Of a stretch of 22,146 bases of DNA, positions 8,254-15,722 are shown one piece after another. The notes beneath the pieces were generated by a model. That model had not been told where the DNA came from. It searched no databases and worked only from the letters and a program-made list of their open reading frames with translations. The DNA is from Euryarchaeota archaeon UBA89 (lineage in GTDB: Archaea > Thermoplasmatota > Poseidoniia > Poseidoniales > Thalassarchaeaceae). Made by a program: the position numbers and the translations under genes. The DNA lies in contig DAFS01000032.1 of assembly GCA_002495525.1 (NCBI GenBank), positions 425 through 22,570 of the forward strand, read 5' to 3'. How positions within the stretch are numbered: position 1 is the stretch's first letter; every line of letters starts with the position of its first letter.

Positions 8254-9075
8254 ATGACGGAAGAAATGGATAAAGTTCCCAGACACAAATTACCTAAAGG
8301 TTCGAAATCTCAACGCCAAGAACTGTTGTATGACCCAGATGTTGCCACATCGTCTCATGCCGAACAGTCTAGATCTTTGGCTGAAAAAATTGGTACGGCT
8401 ACACTATGTACAATTTCTTCAGAAGGTGAAGGTTATCCGTATGGTTCATTCGTAACTTTTGCTTTAGACAATGGAAATCCTGTTTTTCTAATTAGCGGCC
8501 TAGCTGAGCATACAAAGAATCTTTTGAAAAACTCTAAGGCTTCTTTGTTGATTGCAGAAGGCGGAGATGGTAATCCCCTCGCCTTGGGTAGGGTAACGCT
8601 AATCGGAGATTGCATAAAAGTTGCTAATAGTGAGAGAAGTCGTCTGAAAGAGATATTCGTCTCTAGGCATCCTGATTCTCGATTTTATGCAGATTTTGGC
8701 GATTTCCATTATTTCCGATTGGAAGTCTCATCAGTGAGATATATCGGTGGTTTTGGTCGAATGTCATGGGTACAAGGAAAAGATTGGGCAGATGCTGAAC
8801 CAGATCCTCTTCTTCCATTTTCAAGCGATATAATTGATCACATGAATGAAGATCATGAAGATGCAATGATAATAATCTGTCAGAAGATGAGTAAAGCAGT
8901 TGATACTTCATCAGTTACTATGACAGGGATTGATAGATACGGGTTCGAAATGTCTGCTATGACTGAAGATGGACCAAGGCCTATCAGGATCGCTTTTTCC
9001 AATGAAGTAATGGATAGTGACGGAGCCAGAAAGGAAATTGTCAAACTAGTCAAGTCAGCTAGGAATATGATTTAA
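8254..9075 (+). CDS. HugZ/HutZ-family heme-utilisation protein (split-barrel plus DUF2470)
   Basis: 273 residues. Residues 33-180 form the PNPOx-like split barrel: LCTISSEGEGYPYGSFVTF, LALGRVTLIGDC, then SRFYADFGDFHYFRL and YIGGFGRMSW, the last a family hallmark. Residues 188-270 are a DUF2470 domain opening with DHMNEDHEDAM, whose H196 and H201 are conserved in the family. Homologues HugZ (Helicobacter), ChuZ (Campylobacter) and HutZ (Vibrio) bind heme and help release its iron. A plant relative, GluTR-binding protein, binds and stabilises glutamyl-tRNA reductase. AAGGTGAT at 8243-8250 is a strong ribosome site. As last gene of the operon it probably acts in the cytoplasm on imported heme with the flavodoxin. 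Enzymatic opening versus heme storage or sensing cannot be told from sequence. Confidence 0.87.
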   Translation: MTEEMDKVPRHKLPKGSKSQRQELLYDPDVATSSHAEQSRSLAEKIGTATLCTISSEGEGYPYGSFVTFALDNGNPVFLISGLAEHTKNLLKNSKASLLIAEGGDGNPLALGRVTLIGDCIKVANSERSRLKEIFVSRHPDSRFYADFGDFHYFRLEVSSVRYIGGFGRMSWVQGKDWADAEPDPLLPFSSDIIDHMNEDHEDAMIIICQKMSKAVDTSSVTMTGIDRYGFEMSAMTEDGPRPIRIAFSNEVMDSDGARKEIVKLVKSARNMI

Positions 9076-9079
9076 AAAA
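9074..9079 (-). terminator. Oligo-T terminator candidate for the heme operon
   Basis: A run of six A on the plus strand reads T6 on the minus strand, about 35 bases past the hemH stop and touching the stop codon of the converging HugZ gene. In the other direction only a weak T-rich stretch (ATTTTATTCTT, near 9084-9094) is seen. The two convergent operons share a 38-base gap. Confidence 0.35.
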
Positions 9080-9113
9080 GTAAATTTTATTCTTAATTCC
9101 CATGTTCTGCTTT

Positions 9114-10157
9114 CTAAGAGTTCAGGATTGGTATGTCTAAAGATTTGGAAAATGCACGATTTACAAGCGTTGAAAGACCCTTTATCCAATCAGGATTATC
9201 ATTTAAACAACTAACAACAGTCAAATTCTTACCGCCATGTTCGATAAAATGTTCTTTTACTTCAATTTCCAACTCTTCAAGTGTTTCTAATCCATCAGCT
9301 AGAAATGCAGGTGATACTATCACTACATCAGAATCAGTTTTAGCTAATTCTTCTACAACCGAAATTGTAGACGGTTTAAGCCATTTAGCAGGCCCCAGTC
9401 TACTTTGATATGATATAGACCAATCTTTTTCAGAAATTCCAAGTTTTTTGACAACTGCCTTCACAGTCATATTACAGTGATGCCCATAGCACATGGAGTT
9501 TGCATCTTTTTTAATCGAACAACAGCCATCAACAATTTGACAATGAGTGCCTGTTTTATCAGATCTTTTGACATGAGAAACTGGTAGTCCATGGAATGAG
9601 AATAAAATGTGAATATTATCTTTAATGTGAGGTTTTATTGAATTAACTAGAGGGTCAATGAAAGCCGGGTCATCTTCAAAATGGCCGAGTTCTGAAATCT
9701 TTGGATGCCAATTCATTTTGCTTAGATTCAATAATGCCTCTTTAGTAGAAGATTCAGTTGTTGCTTGAGCATGATGAGGGAATAAGGGAGCTAAAAGTAA
9801 TTCCTCCACACCTTTTGATTTTAATTTCTCTAGAGCGGATTTAATACTTGGATTACCATACCTCATCCCTACTTCACACTCAATATCTCCTAATTCTAAT
9901 TGTAGTTTTTCAGCCATTTTGTTAGTATATATTCTCAGAGGTGAATCTCCATCCATCCAGATACTTTCATACCTAGGTGCAATTTTTTGCGGCCTTACGT
10001 TCAAGATAATACCTTTGACCAGTATATATCTTAGTATAGTAGGAATATCGATTACGTCTGGGTCCATAAGAAACTCTCCCAGATATTTCTTCACAGATGG
10101 GACCGTAGCTTCATCAGGCGTACCTATATTCATCAGGAGTACGCCTCTCTTTACCAT
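9114..10157 (-). CDS. hemH: Ferrochelatase
   Basis: 347 residues. Inserts Fe2+ into protoporphyrin IX, the last step to protoheme. The N-terminus GVLLMNIGTPDEATVPSVKK and the stretches EFLMDPDVIDIP and PRYESIWMDGDSPLRIYT are diagnostic. The catalytic His is H189 in FSFHGLP, and the conserved Glu is E291 in GLETLEE. Between 203 and 230 the usual short loop is replaced by a Cys-rich segment with C206, C212, C213, C223 and C228, resembling the internal Cys motif of ferrochelatases that carry a [2Fe-2S] cluster, known from some bacteria such as Myxococcus; the cluster is inferred. GAGG three bases before ATG 10157 is a close but usable ribosome site. It ends the heme operon after an 80-base gap from hemY, the only sizeable gap in the operon, and may have its own promoter. 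A cytoplasmic or membrane-associated enzyme. Confidence 0.96.
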   Translation of the reverse strand: MVKRGVLLMNIGTPDEATVPSVKKYLGEFLMDPDVIDIPTILRYILVKGIILNVRPQKIAPRYESIWMDGDSPLRIYTNKMAEKLQLELGDIECEVGMRYGNPSIKSALEKLKSKGVEELLLAPLFPHHAQATTESSTKEALLNLSKMNWHPKISELGHFEDDPAFIDPLVNSIKPHIKDNIHILFSFHGLPVSHVKRSDKTGTHCQIVDGCCSIKKDANSMCYGHHCNMTVKAVVKKLGISEKDWSISYQSRLGPAKWLKPSTISVVEELAKTDSDVVIVSPAFLADGLETLEELEIEVKEHFIEHGGKNLTVVSCLNDNPDWIKGLSTLVNRAFSKSLDIPILNS

Positions 10158-10212
10158 AAACCTCTGAATAACTTAAATGATTTAATGTCATGTTTTAACA
10201 AATATCTATCTA

Positions 10213-10225
10213 CAATATAATTTTT
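10213..10225 (-). promoter_or_regulatory. Possible internal TATA box ahead of hemH
   Basis: The minus strand reads AAAAATTATATTG inside the 80-base hemY-hemH gap. A start 25 bases downstream would leave a leader of roughly 30 bases before ATG 10157. The heme-operon junctions between hemA and hemY are all within two bases, so a secondary promoter for hemH is plausible. Composition alone cannot prove it. Confidence 0.3.
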
Positions 10226-10237
10226 CACCAATTATTG

Positions 10238-11509
10238 TTAGAACATATCTGAAATTCTCTCAGCCTCTGCAATTACATGAGTTATTGAAACGCCAGAAAC
10301 TCCCCATCCAATATGAGTAAAATCAATTTTTTGTTTACTTACTGATGACATATATCCAGGAGGATATGATGGAATAAATTTTTGCCCTAAAAATTCAAAA
10401 ATAACAGGTTCTTCTGGTGAAATTAACGATTTAGCATGTTTCTTAATAATCTGATGTTCTCCATTCCAACGTTTATTAGGAACCATCAATCGAAATAATC
10501 GATGTCCTTTCGGAGCTCTATTTGACGAATGTATATCGCTTTCATTAAGTATTCCGCTGATTGGTATATTGGAATCAGGGATTAAAGTACCATATCCAAT
10601 TTCTTGTGATTTGACATGTTCATCTTTGTATCCAATGGCGAAGATAGAGATCTCAGATTTACTTCTGTTACTAAATAGTGGAGCTGCCCATACAATTGAA
10701 CACAATGGAATTTTATATTTTTCTACGACTTCTTGTGGTGATTTCAAATTTGAATTTAGCACTATTGAAATATTTTCTAGTTGCTTAATTTTCTCTTCTA
10801 ATGATTCGATTAATGTTGACATCCCTCCATCTAAAGATGCAATAGTACCTCTTTTTGGAGTAAATATACGATATGATTGCTCCATTCTTTTTCTTATCTC
10901 TTTCCATTTCCATGAGGGCTCTATACCAAATTTTGTTAAACTGGGGAATAAAAAGTCAGCATCAACATTTTCTGAAGTATCATTTACTATTCCCAATGTC
11001 ATTGCGTCCGCAAATTTTCGTTCAGGGAATAATTCCGCTACGGAGCAACCTCCTTTACGTACTTTGGAAACTGTTCGATAGATAATCATTTTAATACCCA
11101 CTCTAATCATTAAAATTTTATTGATTAATATTTTTTTTTCTTTACTGAAAATCCATCTTTTTGTGGCACTTGGTTTTGAGGGACTAAATTTTTCTTCTAA
11201 TTTTAGATCAGCAATTAATCTCCATACGGACGGGTGTGGACGAGAAGCATTTACAGCTAGGTCACAAATCCACTCATCCTTTTTCCATGTTTCAATTACG
11301 CCTCCCAGCTTAGAACTCTTTTCTAAAATCTTAATCTTAATATCTGGTCTCTTGGTTCCTATTTGATATGCTAAAGTCAGCCCAGAAAGCCCTCCTCCAA
11401 CTATTATAATTTCATTCGATGATGAAAGTGTTGGGTGAACCAAAATTGGCCTCCTAAGTTCATCGCCATATCGGACCCAATCATCAAAAGAAAATAAATC
11501 TGTATCCAT
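10238..11509 (-). CDS. hemY: Protoporphyrinogen IX oxidase, HemY type (oxygen-dependent)
   Basis: 423 residues, slightly short for the family. Oxidises protoporphyrinogen IX to protoporphyrin IX with FAD and O2. The dinucleotide motif VGGGLSG is at 37-43, after an unusual 33-residue leader (FSFDDWVRYGDELRRPIL); E63 in ILEKSSKLGG should bind the FAD ribose. Family landmarks include LDGGMSTLIESL near 226-237, a GYGTLIPDSNIPISG stretch with NRAPKGHRLFRLM near 330-342, and the C-terminal FAD contact GWGVSGVSITHVIAEAE. The gene is also called hemG in some schemes. ATG 11509 directly abuts the hemF stop with no spacer and has only a weak ribosome site, so it is probably translated by coupling. The substrate is secured by position between hemF and hemH; alone it is a fairly divergent amine-oxidase-fold protein. 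Confidence 0.88.
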   Translation of the reverse strand: MDTDLFSFDDWVRYGDELRRPILVHPTLSSSNEIIIVGGGLSGLTLAYQIGTKRPDIKIKILEKSSKLGGVIETWKKDEWICDLAVNASRPHPSVWRLIADLKLEEKFSPSKPSATKRWIFSKEKKILINKILMIRVGIKMIIYRTVSKVRKGGCSVAELFPERKFADAMTLGIVNDTSENVDADFLFPSLTKFGIEPSWKWKEIRKRMEQSYRIFTPKRGTIASLDGGMSTLIESLEEKIKQLENISIVLNSNLKSPQEVVEKYKIPLCSIVWAAPLFSNRSKSEISIFAIGYKDEHVKSQEIGYGTLIPDSNIPISGILNESDIHSSNRAPKGHRLFRLMVPNKRWNGEHQIIKKHAKSLISPEEPVIFEFLGQKFIPSYPPGYMSSVSKQKIDFTHIGWGVSGVSITHVIAEAERISDMF

Positions 11510-12427
11510 TCAATCAATCCATTTCCTAGGTATTTTAAGAATGTCTAGAAGTTTTTCTTCATCAGAATCTTGTTCAACTTCATGACAGTATTCCCATCTA
11601 GAAGTGAGTGGAAGTGACATTAAAATACTCTCAATTCTACCATTGGTTCTCAAACCAAAACTCGTACCTCTGTCATAAACTAGATTGAATTCAACGTAGC
11701 GTCCTCTTCTAATCTGCTGCCATCTTTTATTTTCCTCATTAAATTCCATGACTGATCTTTTCTGTAATATTGGCATGTAACAATTTAGAAAAGATTTAGC
11801 ACAGTCTTCTACGAAAGTAAAACATTTCTGTTTCGTACCTGAATGAAGATCATCGAAAAAAATACCCCCTATTCCTCTTCTTTCATCCCTATGAGGGATA
11901 TAAAAATAGTCATCACACCATTGTTTAAATTTTTTGTAATCAGCAACCTCGTGCTTGTCACAAATATTTTTCAAAGAATTATGAAAATATTTACAATCTT
12001 CTTCAAATAGATAACAGGGAGTCAAATCAGCTCCTCCTCCAAACCACCAGCTTCCCTCTTTTTCTCCCTTCCCTCTTTCGAAATATCGATAGTTAGCATG
12101 AACAGTAGGAGCCATAGGATTTATTGGATGTAGAACGAGACTGATTCCAGTAGCAAAAAAGTCCAAGTCATCTCCTTCTAGTTTTTGTCCCCCTCCCATA
12201 GTTTTAGCAGCCTCAGGACTTAGTGTACCATAGACTACACTCACATTTACGCCCGCTTTCTCGAAGGTTTTTCCACCTGAAAAGACACGACTACGTCCTC
12301 CTCCGCCTTCTTCTCTTTCCCAGATATCTTCTCTACAACTAATTTGATCGATGATACTAATCATTTCACAGATTTCATCTTGTACGGAATAAACCATATC
12401 TATCATCTGTTGCCGCATATTTTTCAC
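11510..12427 (-). CDS. hemF: Oxygen-dependent coproporphyrinogen III oxidase
   Basis: 305 residues, the normal length. Converts coproporphyrinogen III to protoporphyrinogen IX using O2 and no metal. The family signatures are unusually clear: EREEGGGGRSRV at 37-48, HPINPMAPTVHANYRYFE at 100-117, SWWFGGGADLTP at 126-137, RRGIGGIFFDDL at 183-194 and RRGRYVEFNLVYDRGTSFGL at 240-259. The start is taken as GTG 12427, which overlaps the hemE stop (GTGA) and has AAGGA nine bases upstream; ATG 12418, three codons in, is possible. An oxygen-requiring enzyme here implies a reliably oxic habitat. It sits in reaction order: hemE, hemF, hemY, hemH. Confidence 0.97.
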   Translation of the reverse strand: MKNMRQQMIDMVYSVQDEICEMISIIDQISCREDIWEREEGGGGRSRVFSGGKTFEKAGVNVSVVYGTLSPEAAKTMGGGQKLEGDDLDFFATGISLVLHPINPMAPTVHANYRYFERGKGEKEGSWWFGGGADLTPCYLFEEDCKYFHNSLKNICDKHEVADYKKFKQWCDDYFYIPHRDERRGIGGIFFDDLHSGTKQKCFTFVEDCAKSFLNCYMPILQKRSVMEFNEENKRWQQIRRGRYVEFNLVYDRGTSFGLRTNGRIESILMSLPLTSRWEYCHEVEQDSDEEKLLDILKIPRKWID

Positions 12428-13452
12428 TCTGATATTTCCTTTAACACAGCTTCAACACATTCGATTTTTGCAGAAGGAGCAAAACCATGTCCTAGGTTGA
12501 AAATATGACCTGGGCTTCTTCCTGCGGCTTCTAAAACCGACTTTGCGGCATCTCTTGCAGCATCGACAGAACCATGAAGAAGCGCCGGATCTAGATTTCC
12601 CTGAAATGCAAATTTATCCCCATATTCTCTCCTATTCAATGCGAGATCATCTCGCCAGTCTAACGATAAAGCATTCAGATCTAATTTTCTTATTTGCTGA
12701 TGAAGATGACCCGAACCTTTTGCATAATGAATTAAAGGAGTATCTTTACCTACTTTTTCTCGGAATACTTCTATCGCACGATTAGTTGCAGGCATTGCAA
12801 ATTTTTCATAGTTTTTAGGAGATAGTAATCCTGCCCAAGTATCGAATAATTGTACAGCATCAGCCCCTCCAAATAGTACCTGATCTGCTAGTAAATTCCC
12901 TACAATCTCGCCCATACTCATTAGAGTTCTATGTGAGTCTTCTTCATTCGAGAAAATTTTAGCACGTGTTTCATGAAAATCTTTGTCTCCGGTGCCCCCA
13001 GCCAGAAGATACATACAAATCGTCCATGGTGCTCCTGCAAAACCAAGCTTTGCAATTTTATCATCAGTATGTTCTCCCACAGATTTCAGTCCATCTGCCG
13101 CCCATGGAGCATCTTTCCTAGCGTTGAATGTCTTCCAATCATCTACATCTGAAAAATTGAATTTATCTATACGGATACCTCCACCATAATCTACTTCATA
13201 GCCTAAACTAGGTAGAGGTGTAAGAATATCACTGAAAATAATGGCAGCATCTAGAGTTTTGTATCTTTTGATTGGTTGAAGTGTGATTTCAGTACATAGT
13301 TCGGTATCTTTGCATCTTTCCCAAAATGAATGATTCGCAGCAATTTTCCTATATTCTGGCAAATGTCTTCCTGCTTGACGCATAAACCATACTGGTGTTC
13401 TATCAACAGGTTTTAATTTCAGTGCGTTGATAATACGATCTCTGCCATTCAT
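12424..13452 (-). CDS. hemE: Uroporphyrinogen III decarboxylase
   Basis: 342 residues, full length. Removes four carboxyl groups from uroporphyrinogen III to give coproporphyrinogen III. The signature PVWFMRQAGRHLPEYR occupies 20-35, the catalytic Asp is D75 in IIFSDIL, and GAPWTICMYLLAGG and the C-terminal IFNLGHGF are also diagnostic. This commits the pathway to the protoporphyrin (or coproporphyrin) branch rather than the siroheme-derived archaeal heme route. GGAG at 13461-13464 lies eight bases before ATG 13452, inside the end of hemL, and two bases separate the genes. The 3' end overlaps hemF by four bases. Confidence 0.97.
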   Translation of the reverse strand: MNGRDRIINALKLKPVDRTPVWFMRQAGRHLPEYRKIAANHSFWERCKDTELCTEITLQPIKRYKTLDAAIIFSDILTPLPSLGYEVDYGGGIRIDKFNFSDVDDWKTFNARKDAPWAADGLKSVGEHTDDKIAKLGFAGAPWTICMYLLAGGTGDKDFHETRAKIFSNEEDSHRTLMSMGEIVGNLLADQVLFGGADAVQLFDTWAGLLSPKNYEKFAMPATNRAIEVFREKVGKDTPLIHYAKGSGHLHQQIRKLDLNALSLDWRDDLALNRREYGDKFAFQGNLDPALLHGSVDAARDAAKSVLEAAGRSPGHIFNLGHGFAPSAKIECVEAVLKEISE

Positions 13453-13454
13453 TG

Positions 13455-14744
13455 TTACATCTCCAACTCAGTCAGAACTTCATCCAATGCATTTGCCATG
13501 GAGATAATATGATTATCTTTGTGTGCAGTAGCAATAAATCCGATTTCATAAGCAGAAGGTGCTAGCATAATACCCCTTTCTAACAATCCTTTATGAACAT
13601 CAGAATACATTTTACCGGCATTTTTAGGAATTTGGTCGGCTCGACTAGGAAGTTGACCAGAACCTGGAGAAAACCAAAATAGACTTCCTAAGCGGACCAA
13701 TCTCATAGGAAATCCGTGTTTCTTTAACACAGGTTCTACATGATGTTCTAAAAGTGAACCAAGACATTCTAACTTGTCATAGGCATCATTATCGAGCAAT
13801 TCTAATGTTTTACAGCCTGCAGCCATTGCGAGTGGATTACCAGATAGGGTGCCAGCTTGGTATACAGGCCCCAAAGGAGATAATTTTTGCATTATCTCTT
13901 TTCTCGCCCCATATGCTCCCACTGGTAAACCTCCGCCTATCACTTTACCGAGAGCAGTAATATCGGGTTTAACGCCACACATATCTCCATAACTACCTTG
14001 CTTAAACCTAAATCCACTTATCACTTCATCAAAAATTAACAAAGCCCCATACTCATCACAAAGTTTTCTCAGTTTCATTAAAAATGATTTTGATTGTACT
14101 AATAGGCCATTATTTGCAGGTAGTGGCTCTATAACTACTGCAGCAATATCATTTCCATGTTCATTGAATAAAAACTCAATAGCGCCCTCGTCGTTTAAAG
14201 GTGAAATTAATGTGGTTGCAACAGTTTCTTTTGGTATTCCTGGACTGCTGGCGATTCCAAAAGTGGCCAATCCACTTCCAGAACTTACCATCAATGAATC
14301 GACATGTCCGTGATAACATCCATCAAATTTGACTAAAAAATCTCTTTTCGTGTAACCTCTAGCTAGACGAACGGCACTCATGACAGCCTCAGTACCTGAA
14401 GATACAAATCGAACTAAATCCATGTGAGTAAATCTTTTTTTGACAATCTTGGCTAGTTCGATTTCTCCCAAATGTGGGGCACCAAAAGAAGTACCATTAA
14501 TCATTTTTTCATTTACACTTTCAAGAATCTCTGGATGCGCATGTCCATGTATCAGTGGCCCCCAAGATTGGACGAAGTCAATCATTTCATTTCCATCTGC
14601 ATCAGTAACGATTGCACCAGATGCTTTTTTGAAATAAATTGGATTTCCATGAACAGATTTGAATGCCCTAACCGGTGAATTTACTCCTCCGACTAAATGA
14701 TTCAATGCTTCTTCATGAAGCCTGTCAGATTCCGAACGCTGCAT
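13455..14744 (-). CDS. hemL: Glutamate-1-semialdehyde 2,1-aminomutase
   Basis: 429 residues from the chosen start. A PLP enzyme making 5-aminolevulinate from glutamate-1-semialdehyde, the second step after HemA. GGVNSPVRAF, FDGCYHGHVD, LIFDEVISGFR and the PLP-lysine motif TALGKVIGGGLPVGA (K267 here) are diagnostic. The alternative GTG 14756 overlaps the hemB stop. ATG 14744 is preferred because GAGGG at 14750-14754 sits exactly five bases before it, and the resulting N-terminus (MQRSESDRLHEEA) fits bacterial HemL. A separate CDS lies on either side in the same direction. With HemA it shows that the C5 pathway from glutamyl-tRNA is used, not ALA synthase. Confidence 0.96.
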   Translation of the reverse strand: MQRSESDRLHEEALNHLVGGVNSPVRAFKSVHGNPIYFKKASGAIVTDADGNEMIDFVQSWGPLIHGHAHPEILESVNEKMINGTSFGAPHLGEIELAKIVKKRFTHMDLVRFVSSGTEAVMSAVRLARGYTKRDFLVKFDGCYHGHVDSLMVSSGSGLATFGIASSPGIPKETVATTLISPLNDEGAIEFLFNEHGNDIAAVVIEPLPANNGLLVQSKSFLMKLRKLCDEYGALLIFDEVISGFRFKQGSYGDMCGVKPDITALGKVIGGGLPVGAYGARKEIMQKLSPLGPVYQAGTLSGNPLAMAAGCKTLELLDNDAYDKLECLGSLLEHHVEPVLKKHGFPMRLVRLGSLFWFSPGSGQLPSRADQIPKNAGKMYSDVHKGLLERGIMLAPSAYEIGFIATAHKDNHIISMANALDEVLTELEM

Positions 14745-14749
14745 TTGAA

Positions 14750-14754
14750 CCCTC
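14750..14754 (-). promoter_or_regulatory. Ribosome-binding site deciding the hemL start
   Basis: On the minus strand GAGGG lies five bases before ATG 14744. It overlaps the hemB stop codon (14753-14755), so the in-frame GTG 14756 lies upstream of it and would have no comparable site. Confidence 0.6.
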
Positions 14755-15721
14755 ACTCTATCAATTCTTTTTGTATTGCTTCTCTAGCATGGTATGTGAC
14801 AATCACATCTGCTCCAGCTCTGGTGAAGGATTGTAATATTTCAGTAATCATCTTTCCTCTCTCGTCAGGATTAGGGTTTGAATTCATTACCATTGCATAC
14901 TCGCCACTAACATTGTACACTGCTAGTGGTCTTGTAACTTCATCAGATACTTTCCTAATAACATCAAGATATGGTAAACCTGGTTTTATCATCAGAATAT
15001 CTGCTCCTTCTTCTTGATCGATTTTTGCTTCCATAATTGCCTCATCATAGCCTGAGCGAAAATCCATTTGATGACTTCTTCTATCTCCAAATTTAGGAGA
15101 TGATTCAGCAGCCTCACGAAATGGACCATAGAAAGAGGAGGCATATTTCACTGAATATGATAAAATTCCAGTTGAATGGAAGCCTAATTCTTCAAACTTT
15201 TCCCTCATGGCTTTGACACGACCATCCATCATGTCAGACGCTGCCACATAATCAACTCCAGCCTCGGCATGAGAAATTGCTATTCTAATTAGTTCATTGA
15301 CAGACTGATCATTTTCAATTTTATTATCGACTAAAACACCACAATGTCCGTGGTCAGTTCCGGTGCACAGACAAACATCAGTCATTATCACAATTTCATC
15401 ACCATATTCTTCCTTAAGTAACCTAACAGCAATATGTAGAGGAGTATTCGGGTCAGATGCATGTGATGCGTTGCTATCTCTATGATAATCATCCATTACT
15501 AAGAATAACATGTGCGATCTGAGTCCTATTTTCATGTCCTTTCCAATCGTTTTAATTAAAACGTCAACAGATTGCCTATTTATCCCCGGCATACCAGAAA
15601 TTTGAAGATCTACGTTTTCTCCTGATACAACAAAATGAGGTTGTACTAGTGATGATTTCATTGTATTTCCAAATATGAGATTTCTTCTCGCAGATGTGAA
15701 TCTATTTATCCTTAGACGCAT
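14753..15721 (-). CDS. hemB: Delta-aminolevulinic acid dehydratase (porphobilinogen synthase), zinc type
   Basis: 322 residues. Condenses two 5-aminolevulinate molecules to porphobilinogen. The catalytic zinc site is visible as DVCLCTGTDHGHCG with C117, C119 and C127, so this is a Zn-dependent rather than a Mg-only enzyme. The two Schiff-base lysines are K192 in YSVKYASSFYGPFR and K246 in MIKPGLPYLD. SDMMDGRV and the C-terminal VTYHAREA are also typical. GGTGA six bases before ATG 15721 is the ribosome site. The gene begins one base after the hemC-hemD stop. The homooctameric enzyme is cytoplasmic. Confidence 0.97.
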   Translation of the reverse strand: MRLRINRFTSARRNLIFGNTMKSSLVQPHFVVSGENVDLQISGMPGINRQSVDVLIKTIGKDMKIGLRSHMLFLVMDDYHRDSNASHASDPNTPLHIAVRLLKEEYGDEIVIMTDVCLCTGTDHGHCGVLVDNKIENDQSVNELIRIAISHAEAGVDYVAASDMMDGRVKAMREKFEELGFHSTGILSYSVKYASSFYGPFREAAESSPKFGDRRSHQMDFRSGYDEAIMEAKIDQEEGADILMIKPGLPYLDVIRKVSDEVTRPLAVYNVSGEYAMVMNSNPNPDERGKMITEILQSFTRAGADVIVTYHAREAIQKELIE

Positions 15722-15722
15722 A

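Noticed and set aside
10569..11081. 170-codon plus-strand open frame
   Set aside because: Lies entirely antisense to hemY; no ribosome site and no recognisable domain; the hemY frame has FAD and substrate-domain motifs across the same bases.
14745..14756. GTG 14756 as the hemL start
   Set aside because: The GAGGG ribosome site at 14750-14754 lies downstream of it and is correctly spaced for ATG 14744, which also matches family N-termini better.
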